This document shows positions 34,858 to 46,774 of a stretch of 64,000 bases of DNA, in pieces; position 1 is the first letter of the stretch, and the number at the start of each line of letters is the position of its first letter. The DNA lies in contig WAEK01000012.1 in assembly GCA_011634665.1 (NCBI GenBank), forward strand, positions 496,001 through 560,000, given 5' to 3'. The position numbers and the translations under genes are program-made. The DNA is from Mortierella sp. BCC40632 (lineage: Eukaryota; Mortierellomycota; Mortierellomycetes; Mortierellales; Mortierellaceae). The notes below the pieces were generated by a model. That model saw only the letters and a program-made list of their open reading frames with translations. It made no database searches and was not told the DNA's origin.

Positions 34858-35550
34858 ATGAAATTATCAGCCTTCCTTGCCCTGTCGGCTGCATGGGCGC
34901 CCCTTGTCGCTCAAGCAATTGTCAATGGTCGTTTTGCTACATCCCCTTTCCTGAAAGGTGTCGTCAAGATCAACGATGACTGCACGGGAGCATTGATCGG
35001 TAACAAATGCGTTCTGTCGGCTCACCATTGCTTCTTCAAGGGTCGTTTAGGCGACGTCATGCTCCCAAAATATGAAGACTCGGTTGTCTTTGAGTCTACC
35101 GATCTATTGAAAATGGTCTCTTCTTTCTCGCCTGATTACAGCAGCGAGCGCTGCTATGACATGGAGATTGCCGTCCTAGCCAATCCCCACAACAAGGGTC
35201 TCAACCTCACCAACGACTCTGTCCAGGGTCAAAGTGTTGCGGCTGCTGGATGGGGTTTCCTCGGCGATTACACTCTACCAAAAGCGTTGCAGTTCATCCA
35301 GTATACATCCAAGGCCACAATCGTCCCAAGTGATGGAATTGTTGTCCCTGTTCCAGATGGAGCTTCTGGTATCGCCTTCCGTGATTCTGGTGGACCCCTG
35401 TTTGCTTGCCGTGGTGACAATTGCTTTGTTGTTGGAGTGGCGAATGGAAAAGCAAAAGGCTCGACATTCATGAAGACAGAACACTTGTGGTGTGATGTGA
35501 GGTCGAACTGGGACTGGATCAACAAGACCATGAAGGAGCACTGCTATTGA
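34858..35550 (+). CDS. Secreted S1-family serine-protease-like protein, copy B
   Basis: 230 residues in one exon; I count 14 amino-acid differences from copy A. Signal peptide, IVNG mature start, SAHHC, the EIAVL at the Asp position and RDSGGPL are all identical to copy A, so the unusual active-site features were already present before the duplication and have been kept. Differences cluster around the loop LTNDSVQGQ (LTNKSVRDQ in A) and the DLLKM/NLSKM segment. The open frame with mostly conservative changes suggests that both copies remain functional as proteins, in contrast to the decayed GTPase next to this one. Confidence 0.85.
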   Translation: MKLSAFLALSAAWAPLVAQAIVNGRFATSPFLKGVVKINDDCTGALIGNKCVLSAHHCFFKGRLGDVMLPKYEDSVVFESTDLLKMVSSFSPDYSSERCYDMEIAVLANPHNKGLNLTNDSVQGQSVAAAGWGFLGDYTLPKALQFIQYTSKATIVPSDGIVVPVPDGASGIAFRDSGGPLFACRGDNCFVVGVANGKAKGSTFMKTEHLWCDVRSNWDWINKTMKEHCY

Positions 35551-36745
35551 AGATCCAACTCATAATCAATAAATCTCCTCAACGAGTTACCCTTTCAGAG
35601 TTACCTCTTTCACCATTTCATTTTGGAGCAGAAAGGAAAGCATACCAGTTACTGTTTGACTCTCTGGGTCTTTGATTCAAATAAAACGAGCGGCTAAGGC
35701 TCGATGAAAGTGGAGCATAGTCCTCACTCAATGCGAGTACTTCTAGCAGCAACCCACGGTAAGTTTCTTCACTCTTTTTTTTTTCTTGGTCAGGTTCTTA
35801 TATGCACGACTTCTATTTTGTCTAGCTGTTTGGTTGAAATCTCTTGATGCATAGCCCTATCGGGCAATGACTACATGCAAGGTTGTTCAGTCATTTCATG
35901 CATCTCTATGTAGAGTATGATGGGTACTTGGACACTGTTGATAGTACTATATATTTGTTGATGCCTAAATTAAGCTGACCAGGGCTATTAACAAGGGGAA
36001 TTGATTGGGTTGAAGAGTCTTGTGAAACTCTAGGATAACCAAATGATGTAGCTCTCCAAGGTTGCAACCTATTTTCCATTATCGACAATGCGTTTTCGTT
36101 CAAATATCACGCATGGTCTATCGCTGTCTAGCAATCAAGGAGTTCTAGGCTGGGGAGAGATGTGACATAAATGGAGAGATCTCTGAACCTACATCTGAGG
36201 CGGATGTCGATCTTTTTAGAGGAGAGAGGACAAAAAAAAGAAGAGTCGCTGGAATTGAGGATTGCGCGGATTGCGTATGAGAGGTTCATTTGTCATTTCA
36301 ATTCGCCATCCGCTTAAAGAGCCAATACCCAAGCAACCTTTCTAGGAGACATTGTTGACCATTCCTATCCGCTCTTAGGCCACTTTCCAGTCACTAATGG
36401 TGGTTCAGATGGCGAGTGTAGGACATGGATGAGGACAAAGGCAGAAAGACAGTTGCTATAGGTTACCAAGGAAGATTCATAGAGATACCAAAATTTTCTT
36501 GGATAAGTTTCGCGCGGTAGCTCATCAGATATAGGTATTATTACCACGCCAAAGTACAAAAACGTACTACCTTCGAGTATCAGTTGAGGTATAGTCAGAA
36601 CAAGGCACACTGATTTATTTGTCTTCGCGGTTTTCATTCTCTCATGATCAAGGCTCTATGCTTCAAACTGTTCTTGAAAATGTACGCATATTCTCTCTCT
36701 ACAATTTCACTTGCTTGACAGTCTCACTTGATTGCATCACTCTCT
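35551..36745. other. 3' flank of unit B and intergenic sequence
   Basis: No gene supported. Similarity to unit A fades near 36060. Short frames at 36365-36637 (minus) are not recognisable. Confidence 0.5.
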
Positions 36746-37611
36746 CTACTTGGGCAAATACACACTCATCTCCAATCCTCCCTTGAAGGGCAAGGTGGTG
36801 GTGAGGAATCCATTCTCAGGGTTATGGACATAATCCAGATACTCCTTGTACATCCCGGCTGCCATCACCGTATTATCCGCGAGGACGATGGCTCCACGGC
36901 GGAGATGTGGCTGGACCAGCTTGAGCGTTGGAAGGGCCATTGGGGTCCAGACTAGCGAGTGATAAAGTCAGTGGTTAGTAACTGATCAGTCTTCACATCG
37001 ACCAATTGACTCTTATTTATCATTCAACTCCAGAAGTCCAAAGGGACCAGTTGCATGGCAAAATCAAGGTGTGACCAAGACTCAGGGGGAAGAAATAAGG
37101 ACAAGGGCAAGGGTAATAATAATAAAAATAACTTACTATCCAGCACCAACATATCCACATCATGTACATCCTTCTTCAGAGTCTGCAACAAATCTCCTTC
37201 GCGCAAGTCAATGACTTCACTCACTTCCTCGCCGCATTCTTTCCAATGCTGTCGAGCCCGCTCCGCCTTTGTAGGCTCGTTCTCTGTTGCGATCACACGT
37301 CCCTGTCCTTTTCCACCGGCGGCTTTAATGTTGGCTGACACGGCCAGGGCCCAGTAAATAGTGCTGACGCCGAACGAGGTACCGGCTTCGATAACCTGCG
37401 TCGCGTTGATGGCTCGGCAGAGCTGGTAAATGTACTGGGACTTGTCCTCATCCAGAGCGATGAACTTGTCGCGCATCAAATCGTCAAGGGAGTCGCTCAT
37501 ATAGTCTTCACGGGTAATGGCAGCTTCTTGCGTGAGAGAGGCAGAGTGCAGACGCTGGAGGATACTGTGGATATGAGAGGGGACGTTGGGGAGAGGGCGC
37601 AGAGTGGTCAT
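36746..37611 (-). CDS. SAM-dependent O-methyltransferase (family 3 type)
   Basis: Two exons, 37611-37137 and 36951-36746, joined at GAT-A/GTAAGT and CTCGCTAG, give 226 codons plus stop. The SAM-binding loop is VIEAGTSFGVST, followed by an acidic residue after RVIATENE and by LREGDLLQTL. The segment VDMLVLDIWTPMALPTLK spans the splice junction and contains the metal/substrate Asp region of this family. The C-terminus is GLEMSVYLPK. Length and motif order fit class I O-methyltransferases of the catechol/caffeoyl-CoA type; the substrate is unknown. The start at 37611 is preferred over the in-frame Met at 37710, because a TATA box (TATAAAA, 37721-37715) lies only a few bases upstream of the latter. 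Confidence 0.85.
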
Positions 37612-37714
37612 GATGAAGGTGATTGGACTTTTAGTAGCCTTGTTGGTAATGGTTTTGGTGAAAGTGTTAGTGGCGGTGTAGATTTTCCCACTTGAGAGAT
37701 GGGCATACACCTCA

Positions 37715-37721
37715 TTTTATA
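37715..37721 (-). promoter_or_regulatory. TATA box of the O-methyltransferase gene
   Basis: TATAAAA on the minus strand, 104 bases upstream of the chosen start codon. Confidence 0.55.
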
Positions 37722-39218
37722 CTCTTTCATGACCTTCTCTAACTAATTATAGTCAGCCGATGGTGATGATTCTCAAATCAGATAAGATCCTTTAGATCCT
37801 TTCAATGCCCCTCCTCAGGTCCACTCACTATGTCTTGAGAAAAGGAAAAATAAGCGGCGGATTATTTGTGTGTGTTCAATGTAGCTCGCTCTTTGCGCTT
37901 GGTTCGCCTGGCTGATAGTTCCAAATCTTGAACGACATTCATGCAATTAACAATGGCGTCATTCACCTTTTGTGTACAAGAGCACTGAAGAAGAAAGTGC
38001 ATGCATAAAGCCCGTGGCGAATGGCAAGATTCTGGCGGCTAATTGATGTCCCTATACGGAGCCGACAGGATGGCGAAGCTGAGGGGTGCACATCTAGGGA
38101 AAGTCTGAATCCTAAATTAAAGGCCATTTGCGTGGATCCACAAGCGTGCGAAATCTCTCTTTGGGAATCATTTCAGCAAGCGAAGGTGACGAATATCTAA
38201 CTTTGGGAGGTCAACGTAGTCCAGTGTAAATTCTCACGCTGCCTTAACTCCGCAGCGTGTGCCATACTTGCGAGGTGAGCAATTTCTCCAAAGTGGGATG
38301 CCACAAGGCTGTAAAGGCTGTTGCACAGAAAACGATTAGTGTAATGGTCTAAAGTATCGCGTTAGTTGACTCAGGTCACTCTGTTTTGGTCAATCGCTTT
38401 GTTCACCGGGTAGGCATCGGATCTTTCCAGGGGAAGAGTGCGCAGTTTATCTCAATGAGCCTTTCCTCTTCCGCAGACATGCAGATCTATTTGGAAACCT
38501 AGCAGCCACCAGAGCAGACTATATGGAACAAGCTCCGTCCGCTGTACCCATTGGTCAGCATCACTTTTTGTTCGAGTAGTGTTGAGATCGCATGACGGCC
38601 CAGGGTGGAGCTATTGGTACATGCAATGCTTTCCTGGGAGAGTGCAAAAAGGTTACAATTGCCCCAGACTCTGGCGTATGCTCTAATATCGATCTGTCAG
38701 ACGGACATCAATAAGCGCAACAAACTCGTATGTGGAAGAAACAAACATATAAATCGCCTGTCTTTGAATAGACTCAATTCTTTCTGCTGCGCCCAATACT
38801 GAACAGCATCCTCTCGTTAGTCTATTACCATGCCGCGCCTCTGAAACCAATGTCCGTCAGCACATATTCTTTTTCAGGGCAGCTTTTTGGTAGAAAGCAT
38901 CAGTTCCTTGTTGGTGGTAGGGCTAGATGAGGAAGGATGATACGTAGGAATCACCACAACAACAACAACAACAAAAAAACGAAGGGACAGCTTGACTACC
39001 AAATGGAGTATGGAAATGGCCACTTCTGTTTGCAACAGTCATATACAGGTAAGTGATCTACACAGACCCTCTTCCATGGCTCTGACTGGACCTTCCTGTG
39101 CGATCTGAAGGTTCATGAGACTAACCCATTTCCCCAGCCGACTTTTGCTTAATCTTATTTCAACGCGAGTCCGCGTAGTCCCAGGCCACAATCTGCCGCT
39201 TCTCAAATTCTCGATCTC
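37722..39218. other. Intergenic, no supported gene
   Basis: About 1.5 kb with no convincing frame. It contains a short (CAA)n run near 38957-38975. The 3' end leads into the transposase relic. Confidence 0.5.
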
Positions 39219-39542
39219 AGCGAGACTAACGAGGCAAACTTCAGGACAAGAACCAGAGTAACCCCAAGGCAGTTCGAGCACCTGGTTGAACTCATCAAGA
39301 ATCATGGTGTCTTTCTAGTCTCAAGTTTCAAACAACAAGCAGATGTTGCCTTTCAGCTGACGGTAGCTCTCCGCCGTCTTGGTCACGACGGATCTCTCTC
39401 CTCGTATGCCAATTTAGGAAGGATGTTAAATGTATCGCCCGGTTCGGTTGTGCGCTACACAGACCGGTGTGTCACGGCCTTGAAGGGGCTAACTGGGGCC
39501 TTTATTCAGTGGCCTTCTAGTCAGGAAAAAAGAAATCATTAA
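39219..39542 (+). pseudogene. PIF/Harbinger-type transposase N-terminal fragment
   Basis: 108 codons reading TPRQFEHLVELI, QLTVALRRLGHDGSLSSYA, RMLNVSPGSVVRYTDRCVTAL and IQWPSSQEKRN before a stop. This order is typical of the region preceding the DDE catalytic domain in fungal Harbinger/HARBI1-like transposases (helix, LxRLGHxG, GxSxGSVxxYTxR, IxWP). The catalytic DDE part does not follow, and no terminal inverted repeats were found nearby. It is a relic. Confidence 0.7.
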
Positions 39543-40054
39543 GACCCACTCAAGGCTAATGCAAAGAGACGCACGGGTACCAAAGTGGCTTGCGCCATGG
39601 AAGCCCTCCCATCACTCATCTTCACCCCACCATCATCATTCGTTACATCAGTGCCCTTGTGCTTTCACTCGCTCTCACTCTCTCTTTCTTTCTTGGGCTG
39701 CACGCCGTGTCACTATCCTTTGTCCTCTCTCCACCCCCATAGGTAACGATGATAATAACCAGTTGTCATTTCTTAATACCTCAGTCTTTCTGAACGACAC
39801 CTTGCCATTGCGTCATCTTCTCGACGTGGGGAATTTACGACGTGACGAATTTAGGAGCACGTTGGGTTGCCTGTGCGGAAGAGACGTGGTCTGGTGGTCG
39901 GTCATCGTTACGCCCAGATCGCTTCGTAGGCCCTGGGACTTTCGATGACTGATAAAGCTAAATACCGCCTGTTTACTATTTGGTTTATGTCATATCGATT
40001 GAACATTAATTCTCGCATGGAGTTGTATACATCGTCTTTAAGTCTTTTAGGGAA

Positions 40055-42123
40055 ATGCCTCGGAGCATGGATTATACGGAGCACATAAAATGGGCGATCA
40101 AAAAGGATAGTACCGAGCACGTCTCCATAACGGCATTTGCAATAGCATTCGATTATTATGAACGACAAACAGCAGAGCTTGACTATCGTGCCCTTATTGG
40201 TAATCCCGAGCTATCTCAAGCGCGTCGCCAACGCCTGCTGGCCAACTTGACAACATTCAACGCGAATAGAGCCGATGGATTTTGGGCTAAACGCGCAACC
40301 ATTGCCCAGGCAGATGTGTTTGCAATGAAGGCAGCCGCTGTAAGCATGGAAGTTGGCCACCACCAGTCTAAAGTTATCTATCAGGAATATCTTCCGCCAC
40401 ATGGAGTTGAAGCGCCTGATGAAGATGGAGCTGAGACTGATGATGGAGATGAAGCTAAGACTAGCGAAGGGGATGATAATGAGGAAGAGGATGATGTTGA
40501 GGCTGAAGTTGAAGAGGAGGAGGAAGGTGAGGATGAAGCTGAGGATGAGAACAAAGATGACGTTGAGAATGATGATGAAGAAGTTTACCTCAGTGATCGA
40601 GAGATGTCAAATCTGCAAACCAACATTGCACAGGCTCAACATCCTGAATGCACGGTAAGGGGTTTTTAAATGATGATAGCATGCTAATTAAACTATTGAC
40701 TAATATCTATGTTCTGGTTCTATTTTCTATCAATTAATAGTGGAAGTCAGGGGATGAGTGCATAGCGTGTCAGTTCTAACAGTATCAACAGGAATGCCTC
40801 AAAGCTCTTCATGCTAGCTCATTGAAAAAATCTGAAATAGCCGATGTGATGTAAGTCTAGTTTCATTTAGTTAACGTTGTTTAGATTGGCTGCTGTGATA
40901 ATTTCATTCGTCTTTTGACAATTCTCTCAACATATAGGGCGATTCTTGGTGTGTTTGCTCCTTTTCTTCCTTCAGAAAGAATGAGAGGATGCTTTGGGTT
41001 GTCAGTCTTGAGAGACTTAGCTCAATCCCCTGATTTGCCCGAACCAAATATTGACGACTCGGTAGTCATCAGGGCCGTTCGGGTAAGTGACGTAAAACTG
41101 TGAATGTGAATATTATGTGCAAGTGCACAATGCTTAGATTCAACAACTGTTGTAGTTGCGGATTAACATGAAGCGTGAGGAGGCCTCGGAAACTCTCCGC
41201 CCCCTGGAGAGAACAACTCGCATGCTCTTTGAAAACCTGTAGGTATTTCATGGTTAGTGATAAAACGTATTCCATTCTTATTTTAGCGGATTTTAACACT
41301 CTGACTTTATTCTACTGATAGACTTGAAACACTTCCCGAACAGCCAGATCATTCTATTGCCGAGTTCACATTCACCGCAAACTGTGTCGCTCCTGTATTG
41401 AATGGGATACTTAACATCGCCGGAGAGACTGATGTGCAATAGTGAGTTCTCTTAAGACTCTTCAGATTAATTCTTTTAACCAGTGAGATAGCAAGTGGTC
41501 TTGTGCCTCCCTCATTTTTTTCCCATCATGTTAGAGTAATCTCAGCTGATTTTAAGTATTGCAGTCCCAATAGAGACTCGTTCGTACAAAAATCCGAAGG
41601 CTTGAAGCCCGATCGTCCCGACATCATAATTAAAGCATATGGAAAGGAAGTCTTGTATGGGGAGATCACTGGTCCCTGTATGGCAAAATGTTTAGCTAAA
41701 ACCAACTGGGACCTCTTCAGGCTGTCGAGATTCGGAAAATCATACCTTGATGCAGGAAATCAGTCAGTGCCACTGTTGCAAATTGTGCATGGAGTCGGCC
41801 TTGCCATGACTCTCTCCTGCAAGGTGCGAGGAGTTTACCTTCTGGAGAAAGTAGGCTTTTTCACTATCCCTTGTAGTATTTCAACAGTTCCTGCGCTCTT
41901 AGCTACTCTGCCAACGCTTTTAAGGATTAAGGTATAAGCGTTTGAAGATGACTTGAGACTAGCTAACTAGTTAAATTTCCAGATTTTCCGTTCTTCTAAT
42001 CATCTACATCTCTCTTCCTTGTAGACGATGCTTTTGGACCTTTCTGAAAAGGCTTTCAAAAAGAACAGAAAGAGGAGCTGGAGATTCGACGACATTGTCG
42101 ATGCCAAAAAGAGGATTCAATAG
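40055..42123 (+). CDS. Orphan seven-exon protein with acidic linker and possible nuclease-like core
   Basis: Exons 40055-40654, 40792-40850, 40938-41082, 41156-41238, 41322-41441, 41565-41931 and 42025-42123 sum to 490 codons plus stop with consistent phases. Residues 1-115 are a globular region. Residues about 120-185 are very acidic (runs of Glu/Asp), followed by YLSDREMSNLQTNIAQAQH. The C-terminal part contains KPDRPDIII, then VLYGEITGP, WDLFRLSRFGKSYLD and VPLLQIVHGVGLAMTLSCKV. The spacing of Asp, a beta strand and G-E-x-T resembles a PD-(D/E)xK core lacking the usual Lys, but that is inference. I do not recognise a named family. The pattern resembles multi-copy hypothetical genes of Mucoromycota. 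It sits 0.5 kb downstream of a transposase relic. Confidence 0.7.
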
Positions 42124-42316
42124 TCTCTGATCCTGTCCTACATTGAAATGTTCTGTACACAAATTTCTCAGTCTTGCTCTCTGCTCAACCATGTTCCATC
42201 GCGATACTCCCACTATGTTTGTGCCTATGATTTTTACCCTCATATTACAAAACATTCATTTCCTCTCGCATTCCTCTCATTCAACTGCTTAAAGTAATTG
42301 GATATTTCTCACACTA

Positions 42317-42318
<2 letters not shown>

Positions 42319-42362
<44 letters not shown>
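42319..42362. repeat. Poly-A run of about 44
   Basis: Longest homopolymer in the window, about 200 bases downstream of the orphan gene stop codon. It could be a genomic A tract or the tail of a retrocopy; no matching upstream target-site duplication was recognised. Confidence 0.9.
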
Positions 42363-42363
<1 letters not shown>

Positions 42364-42816
42364 CGAAGCATATTACAGATTAGGCTTGTTTTCTTCCTTT
42401 TCTGGCCCGTCTCTCTCTAGATCAAGTTGGATATGTCTGATAGTTTTTGGACGCTACTAGGTCTAGGATAGAGGCCTTTTTGCCTTGCACCCAACAGAGA
42501 TAGTGGCAGTAGTGGTAGTCACTTGGAATAGAACAAATGTTGGCTTTAATGAAGAACAATGTGGCTATCACTACGATTTCCTTTTTCCTATTTTTTTTTT
42601 TTTTTTTTGAAAGTGGAAAAATAGGGTGTAGGTACGTGGGACTCGTTCACTCTCCTTCTTTTTTGGGCCCGTTCTCCTGCATGAGCGCACAGCCAATTGT
42701 TGAGGAGGAGGATCGAACGAGTGGAGGGAAAATAAGAAGAATAGGAATCAGGAGTGTATATGAGAAGATGGGAGGATTTTAGATGTAAGGGGAGGGGGAT
42801 TTGCCAATGCAACATG

Positions 42817-42854
<38 letters not shown>

Positions 42855-43049
42855 CGAGCGAGCTATGGTCCTTGACCTTCTTGAAAGCACGCTCACTTCC
42901 TCTGTGGCCTCGTCCATTTTTTTTTATCCATCCTCTCCCATATCCCCCCCCCCATCGTCCTCCTTTCACCTCTCCTTCCGCCGCTGGTCCTCTGGAGAAC
43001 CAGTTGAGGCGATGGGGAGAGGGGTGGTGGGAGCAGAAGGGCCATGTGG
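42363..43049. other. Intergenic, poly-T/poly-A rich
   Basis: No gene supported. It has a T run near 42592-42608 and an A run at 42818-42850. Lys- or Phe-rich frames here are artefacts. Confidence 0.6.
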
Positions 43050-43333
43050 TCATGGACCCTGGCCCCAGAGCTTGGCCTCGTTCTCAATAATCACATTAAA
43101 GCGCTCCTCCTAAAAAAAGAGTGGCATGATATATGATGTATGATTTCATGTGAGCCACACTCGCCTTATTTTGGGTTACATGAGACCTCAGCATGCAGAT
43201 GCTGCGGAAAGACGAAAAGAAGAGGCGATACCTTCTTCTTGATCTTGAAGGCCTCAAGCATGTAAGCGGTGCCAACTACGAGGCCCACAGCCATGGCAGC
43301 CCGCTTGCCTGACTTGCGGACAAATGATCGCAT
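43050..43333 (-). CDS. 53-residue single-span small protein
   Basis: Two exons, 43333-43232 and 43109-43050. GT-AG signals (AAG/GTATCG and TTTTTTTAG) give 53 codons plus stop. The N-terminus is basic (MRSFVRKSGKRAAM), then one hydrophobic stretch (AVGLVVGTAYMLEAF), then a charged segment (KIKKKEERFNVIIENEAKLW) and the end GQGP. A short basic presequence-like start plus one membrane helix is typical of small mitochondrial inner-membrane or respiratory-complex subunits, but I cannot assign a named protein. It is short enough to be missed by gene callers. The clean splice junction and amphipathic C-terminal helix favour a real gene. Confidence 0.6.
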
Positions 43334-46053
43334 CTTGGTTCAATGGATTATGCGTATGTCAATGAGGGAAATGAGCAGGTAGGAAAATGGGCAGAGCGTA
43401 GAGCGTAGAGGTCCTGGTGTTGTTGGGGCAGAAAGAGGTCGGAAAGAACTGGCTGTAATGAAATAAGAAACGCAGAAGAATGCTCCTTCTCTCTCTTTCT
43501 CTCCTGATGTCGGTTGGTTATTGTCCTGTGGAACGATCGATTTGTGTTGTTCTTACTGTCAGGAAAGTCTCATGTACAAGGAGGTGTTTGGAGAGAGGGA
43601 ATGGGACCATGATCAGACGAAAAAGGCAGCGGCGGCTACGGCTCGAGGTTCGAGCGTGACTGCCCTTGGTCACTAGATTTGTCGCTCAACGCGCGGGGCC
43701 TAGAACAAAAGTTCTCCAAAATATCTCTGTTCCTGTTGACAAAGAAGTGTCTTCCGAAGATGACACTTGAAGGGGCTGTCTGGATACGTGGACGTAATGA
43801 ACACTTTGCACTGGTGCCAGGAGCAGGATCAACTATTGAGGTATCTTCCCTCTCAAACACTCATGGCGCAGCTTGAAAGCTCCTGCTCTTCTGTGACTGG
43901 AACAAGCCTACATGGGCAATTGTGTTTGAGCTTTCATAAGACTATGCTATGGGGACAACATATCATGAGACAGCATGGTCTTATTTGACGTGATTGGAGT
44001 CACAAACCGAGGGTTTGGAATAGTTGAGACTGTCCCGCTACAAAACAAGAGCGAAGCTAAGAAATGCTAGGTGCACAATGACTCCAAGATTTACGCATCG
44101 ACATGGAAGCAGCTGCGAGTATGACTTGTTCAAGGCAATCAACATCAACCTAGCCATGGACACATCCCTCCATCTATCCCAATGGAGTCAAACCAAAAAC
44201 GTTAAAAGAGAGTTTCTTAGATTGAAACGATCCCCACAGTTGTCTCTTTTTCTTTGAGTATTTTCCTTTACATCACAGTCCTAGTTGGTTGCCATGTCCA
44301 CTTTGAGCATGGATGAACGAATCCAGTTTTTTTATCACCTCGGCCGCTCAACCAAACCCTACGGTTTCTACGAAACAACTATGACTGCTAACAGAGATGT
44401 TTTTCGCTTTGGATGAGGAGGAGGGTTGGCGTAAAATTTCGGAGTGGTGGGATAACATGGTGTAGTATAAACCCAAATGATGACAGAGATAGAAGATCAT
44501 AGAATGGCCGTTCGTAGAGGAACAAATATTACTTGCCTATTCATCCAGATATTCAGCTGTTTTGCCTAGACGGCAACATCAGCAGCGCCCTCCGCCAGGC
44601 TATCTTCTTGGGTGTGAAATAAGAAAATTCACTTATCCTACCCTATCAAAGGAAAAAAAGTAACTACTGTTCAAGCAGACCAAAAAGCATATATAGTGTC
44701 TTAGGCTGTAGGAATGCACACAGCCTAGAAAAAGCCAGGCAGTAACCATCCTCTTTGTTCAGTTGCACGACCCACCCCAAGAGCATTGTCTTACAGGCGG
44801 AGTGTGTAAAAGCCCGATCACTCGTCCTTGGGTCTCAGCAATGATCGGATGCCATTGTTCGATATTGAGACGGGGGCTCTTGAGCAAGAGTAGGATGAGG
44901 GTGCACGCTCTTTTACTGCTAGATGACACAATATGGGTACGCTGCCGGATTCGCTTTGGTGTCCCCGTTGTTGCTGCCACAAAAAAGCAGCTCGCAGTTC
45001 GGAGGCTACCCAAAGGAGAGGAACTCAGCGGAGCAGCCATCTGGTTGAAGTACAAGGGGTGCTTACGAATATCACAAAAGGGTACTAAGAACAGAACGGT
45101 GAGGCAGGAAGCCGGAAGAAAGAAGGGTTTACATCAAAGATTCGTGCTACTACCGGATCACCAGGAACACTGGGATGATATGAAACGAGCGAAGAGCAGA
45201 ACAAGACTCTTAAAAGGTTCTGAAGAGAGAGAAAGAGTGTACAGATATATATCTTACCAAACATAAAAAAAGGCGACCGCATACAAACATCGACCATTGC
45301 CCATCTTTTTATTTGGTCCGCATCAATCTGTGGGCAGGTGAGTACAATTCATCCGACTAGTCATGATCTATTTACGACAACGGGATACCACAGAAAGTAG
45401 ATTTGCAAAAAAAAAAAAAAAAGTATTCATAGATCACTCCAAGCGCTGGCAACATTAACCTTAGAAACTGGATGAGCAAAATTGTCATTGTCAAGTCAAA
45501 AGCAGGACTAGAGAAAAGAGGATAAGAGTGGCATATTATACCCTCTTCCAGTCTATCACCTTTGTCGTAACTAACTAATGGCTGAGTAAATTGGGCGACT
45601 TGCTCAATGAACTTTGACTGTGGCACTGCCATAAAGTTCAAGGAGACATTTTTCTTTTACTACTGCTATTGTACAATGAGAAGGGTGGTAGTGGTAGTGG
45701 TAGTGGTGGTAGGTAGGGAGGGAGGGGGGGTAAGTGGAGTTGGGGTGGATGAGGATCTATAATACCGTTTTAGACTAGGATGTCAAATCTTAATTGAGAT
45801 AAGGTCGGTCGAACCAGCGCAAGATGCTGTTTCCTGATCCGTTTATCCTTTGGTTGAAAGAAAGAGAGAGAGAGTTCTATTCCCTTCCTTCGTTATTATT
45901 TTTCTTTCCTTTTCTTTCTTTTCTTTTTTTCTTTTTTTTTTTTTTTTTTTTTGGCCGCCTTTTTGCTCCCTGATACTTGCTCCTGACTTTTCATGACGAC
46001 TCTTGTTTCGTAGTCGCCTGCTTTCGGCCCTTTTTCCTTTTTTCCCCTTTGTT
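43334..46053. other. Intergenic, no supported gene
   Basis: About 2.7 kb. Frames at 43679-43876 and 44763-45266 are 65-167 codons long but lack recognisable motifs and splice context. A poly-T run (45932-45952) and CT-rich sequence lie before the UPF0658 3' end. Confidence 0.5.
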
Positions 46054-46742
46054 TTAATCGATCTCCAGAACTCTATCCGGCACAGACGAAGTGGCGTTCG
46101 GAGTTTCGCGGTTCTCCCGGGCATGATGAGCCTTCAGCCCTCGTCCAAAGTTACGAAGACAGACTACTGCATTTGCTATCGTCGCCAGGATTGTGATCAA
46201 ACATAAGGATGCTACATGATTTCCGAAGTAGAAAAAACGAGGTATCTGTCAGTAGGGTCAAAGAGAACAACTCCCCACGTGGACCTTTTTTTTTTTTTTT
46301 TTTTCTCGTCTTTCAATCCCGACAAACTCCGGTGTGTTCTTTGGAAAACATTGAGAGCCTCTTTCTCTCTCGATTGCTGTCATGGCGAGAAGAGTAAAAT
46401 GGACCTACCAAACAAGGTCAAGAATCTGTTCACGCCCTTGTAGTTCTGCTTCTTAGGTCCGACATACATCCGGACTACCTTGTAGATAAAATATACTACT
46501 CCACAGACCATGGCTAACAGGAATGTGACCATCCATGCTCTGCTCTCATGTCGGACGGCATAGACGGCGATGTAGAGAATCAAAATGGTCAAGGGAAGGA
46601 CCATGATGGTGATCCAGTATTCTGGGTCTTCTCCTCTCCTGGTCAGTGTCAAATAGATGAATTGAATCGAGAATCCGACAAAGAAGAAAAAGTCGACCTT
46701 GATCAGCACTAAGTAAATTTGATATGCACGGTACATCCCTGT

Positions 46743-46774
<32 letters not shown>

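Larger units (their letters stand above)
33210..36060. repeat. Tandem segmental duplication, unit B
   Basis: Second copy of the unit at 29390-33030: GTPase 3' remnant, flank, protease-like gene B and 3' flank in the same order and orientation. It is shorter mainly because most of the GTPase C-terminal half is deleted. Confidence 0.8.

Noticed and set aside
43679..43988. Overlapping short frames after the 53-residue gene.
   Set aside because: Under 75 codons with no domain or conservation evidence.
44763..45266. A 167-codon plus-strand frame and an opposing minus frame (44759-45055).
   Set aside because: Neither shows a recognisable motif, splice continuation or promoter; an unidentified relic is possible but not supportable.
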